From: DAOPKN01 sp035391225
Lineage (GTDB): Bacteria; Thermotogota; Thermotogae; MWEM01
Length of the DNA stretch: 21,850 bases
Direction of reading: 5' to 3'
NCBI GenBank assembly: GCA_035391225.1
Contig: DAOPKN010000038.1
Location: 1 to 21,850 of the forward strand
This document shows positions 21,821-21,850 of the stretch, one piece after another. The position numbers and the translations under genes were made by a program. Below the pieces are notes generated by a model. It saw nothing but the letters and a program-made list of their open reading frames with translations, searched no databases and was not told the origin of the DNA. Each line of letters opens with the position of its first letter. The stretch's first letter is position 1.

Positions 21821-21850
21821 GACCTGCGTTCGAAGTGAGCCGCACTGGGG

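Noticed and set aside
21821..21845. A tRNA-like TTCGAA segment
   Set aside because: The five bases on each side do not pair as a T-arm and no acceptor, D or anticodon arm is present.

Overview
The window is almost wall-to-wall protein-coding DNA from a bacterium with fairly high GC (mid to upper 50s percent by eye). One gene lies on the plus strand (133-2553) and about seventeen lie on the minus strand. The best lineage clue is a phosphoglycerate kinase-triosephosphate isomerase fusion of exactly 654 codons, placed in the order dnaX - ybaB - gap - pgk/tpi. From memory, this fusion and this order are those of Thermotoga maritima, so I infer a member of the Thermotogota, or a lineage sharing this trait, with higher GC than Thermotoga itself. 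No mobile element, CRISPR array, tRNA or rRNA gene was found, and no stretch over 300 bases lacks a gene.

Layout from left to right. A sigma-70-type promoter (68-96) drives a plus-strand iron-sulfur XPD/DinG-like helicase with an N-terminal RecB/Cas4-like nuclease domain. It meets ksgA (rsmA) tail to tail with a 31-bp overlap. Everything else reads leftward. The glycolytic block gap - pgk/tpi - ksgA starts at a promoter at 6521-6549, inside the 3' end of ybaB, and has a terminator-like hairpin after gap and another after pgk/tpi. Upstream of it, in transcription order, lies a long tightly packed series: rlmB-like methyltransferase, mutL, bifunctional nuclease, two unrecognised ORFs, a Xer-type tyrosine recombinase, mutS2, murA, a small MobB-like P-loop protein, lon, engB, a FliJ-like coiled-coil gene, upp, dnaX and ybaB. 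Most of these genes overlap or are separated by a few bases, and the only promoter I can see for the series is an extended -10 element at 21746-21751.

The minus-strand series is mostly genome and cell maintenance: mismatch or recombination control (MutL, MutS2), chromosome dimer resolution (Xer), replication clamp loading and a nucleoid protein (DnaX, YbaB), ribosome assembly and rRNA modification (EngB, RlmB-like, KsgA), cell wall (MurA), proteolysis (Lon), and pyrimidine salvage (Upp). The glycolytic block supplies three consecutive lower-glycolysis activities.

The most notable signal is a run of ten A residues (coding strand) exactly at the PGK-TIM junction. The zero frame yields the fusion. 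A -1 slip meets TAG at once, and a +1 slip meets TGA after four codons. The junction therefore looks built, or at least poised, to produce both monofunctional PGK and the PGK-TIM fusion. T. maritima is reported to make both forms from overlapping frames, but there the default frame appears to be the opposite one. Other points of interest are the two internal hairpins of the gap operon, the nuclease-helicase fusion, an unassigned two-ORF island next to xer, and a small P-loop protein with a distinctive C-terminus.
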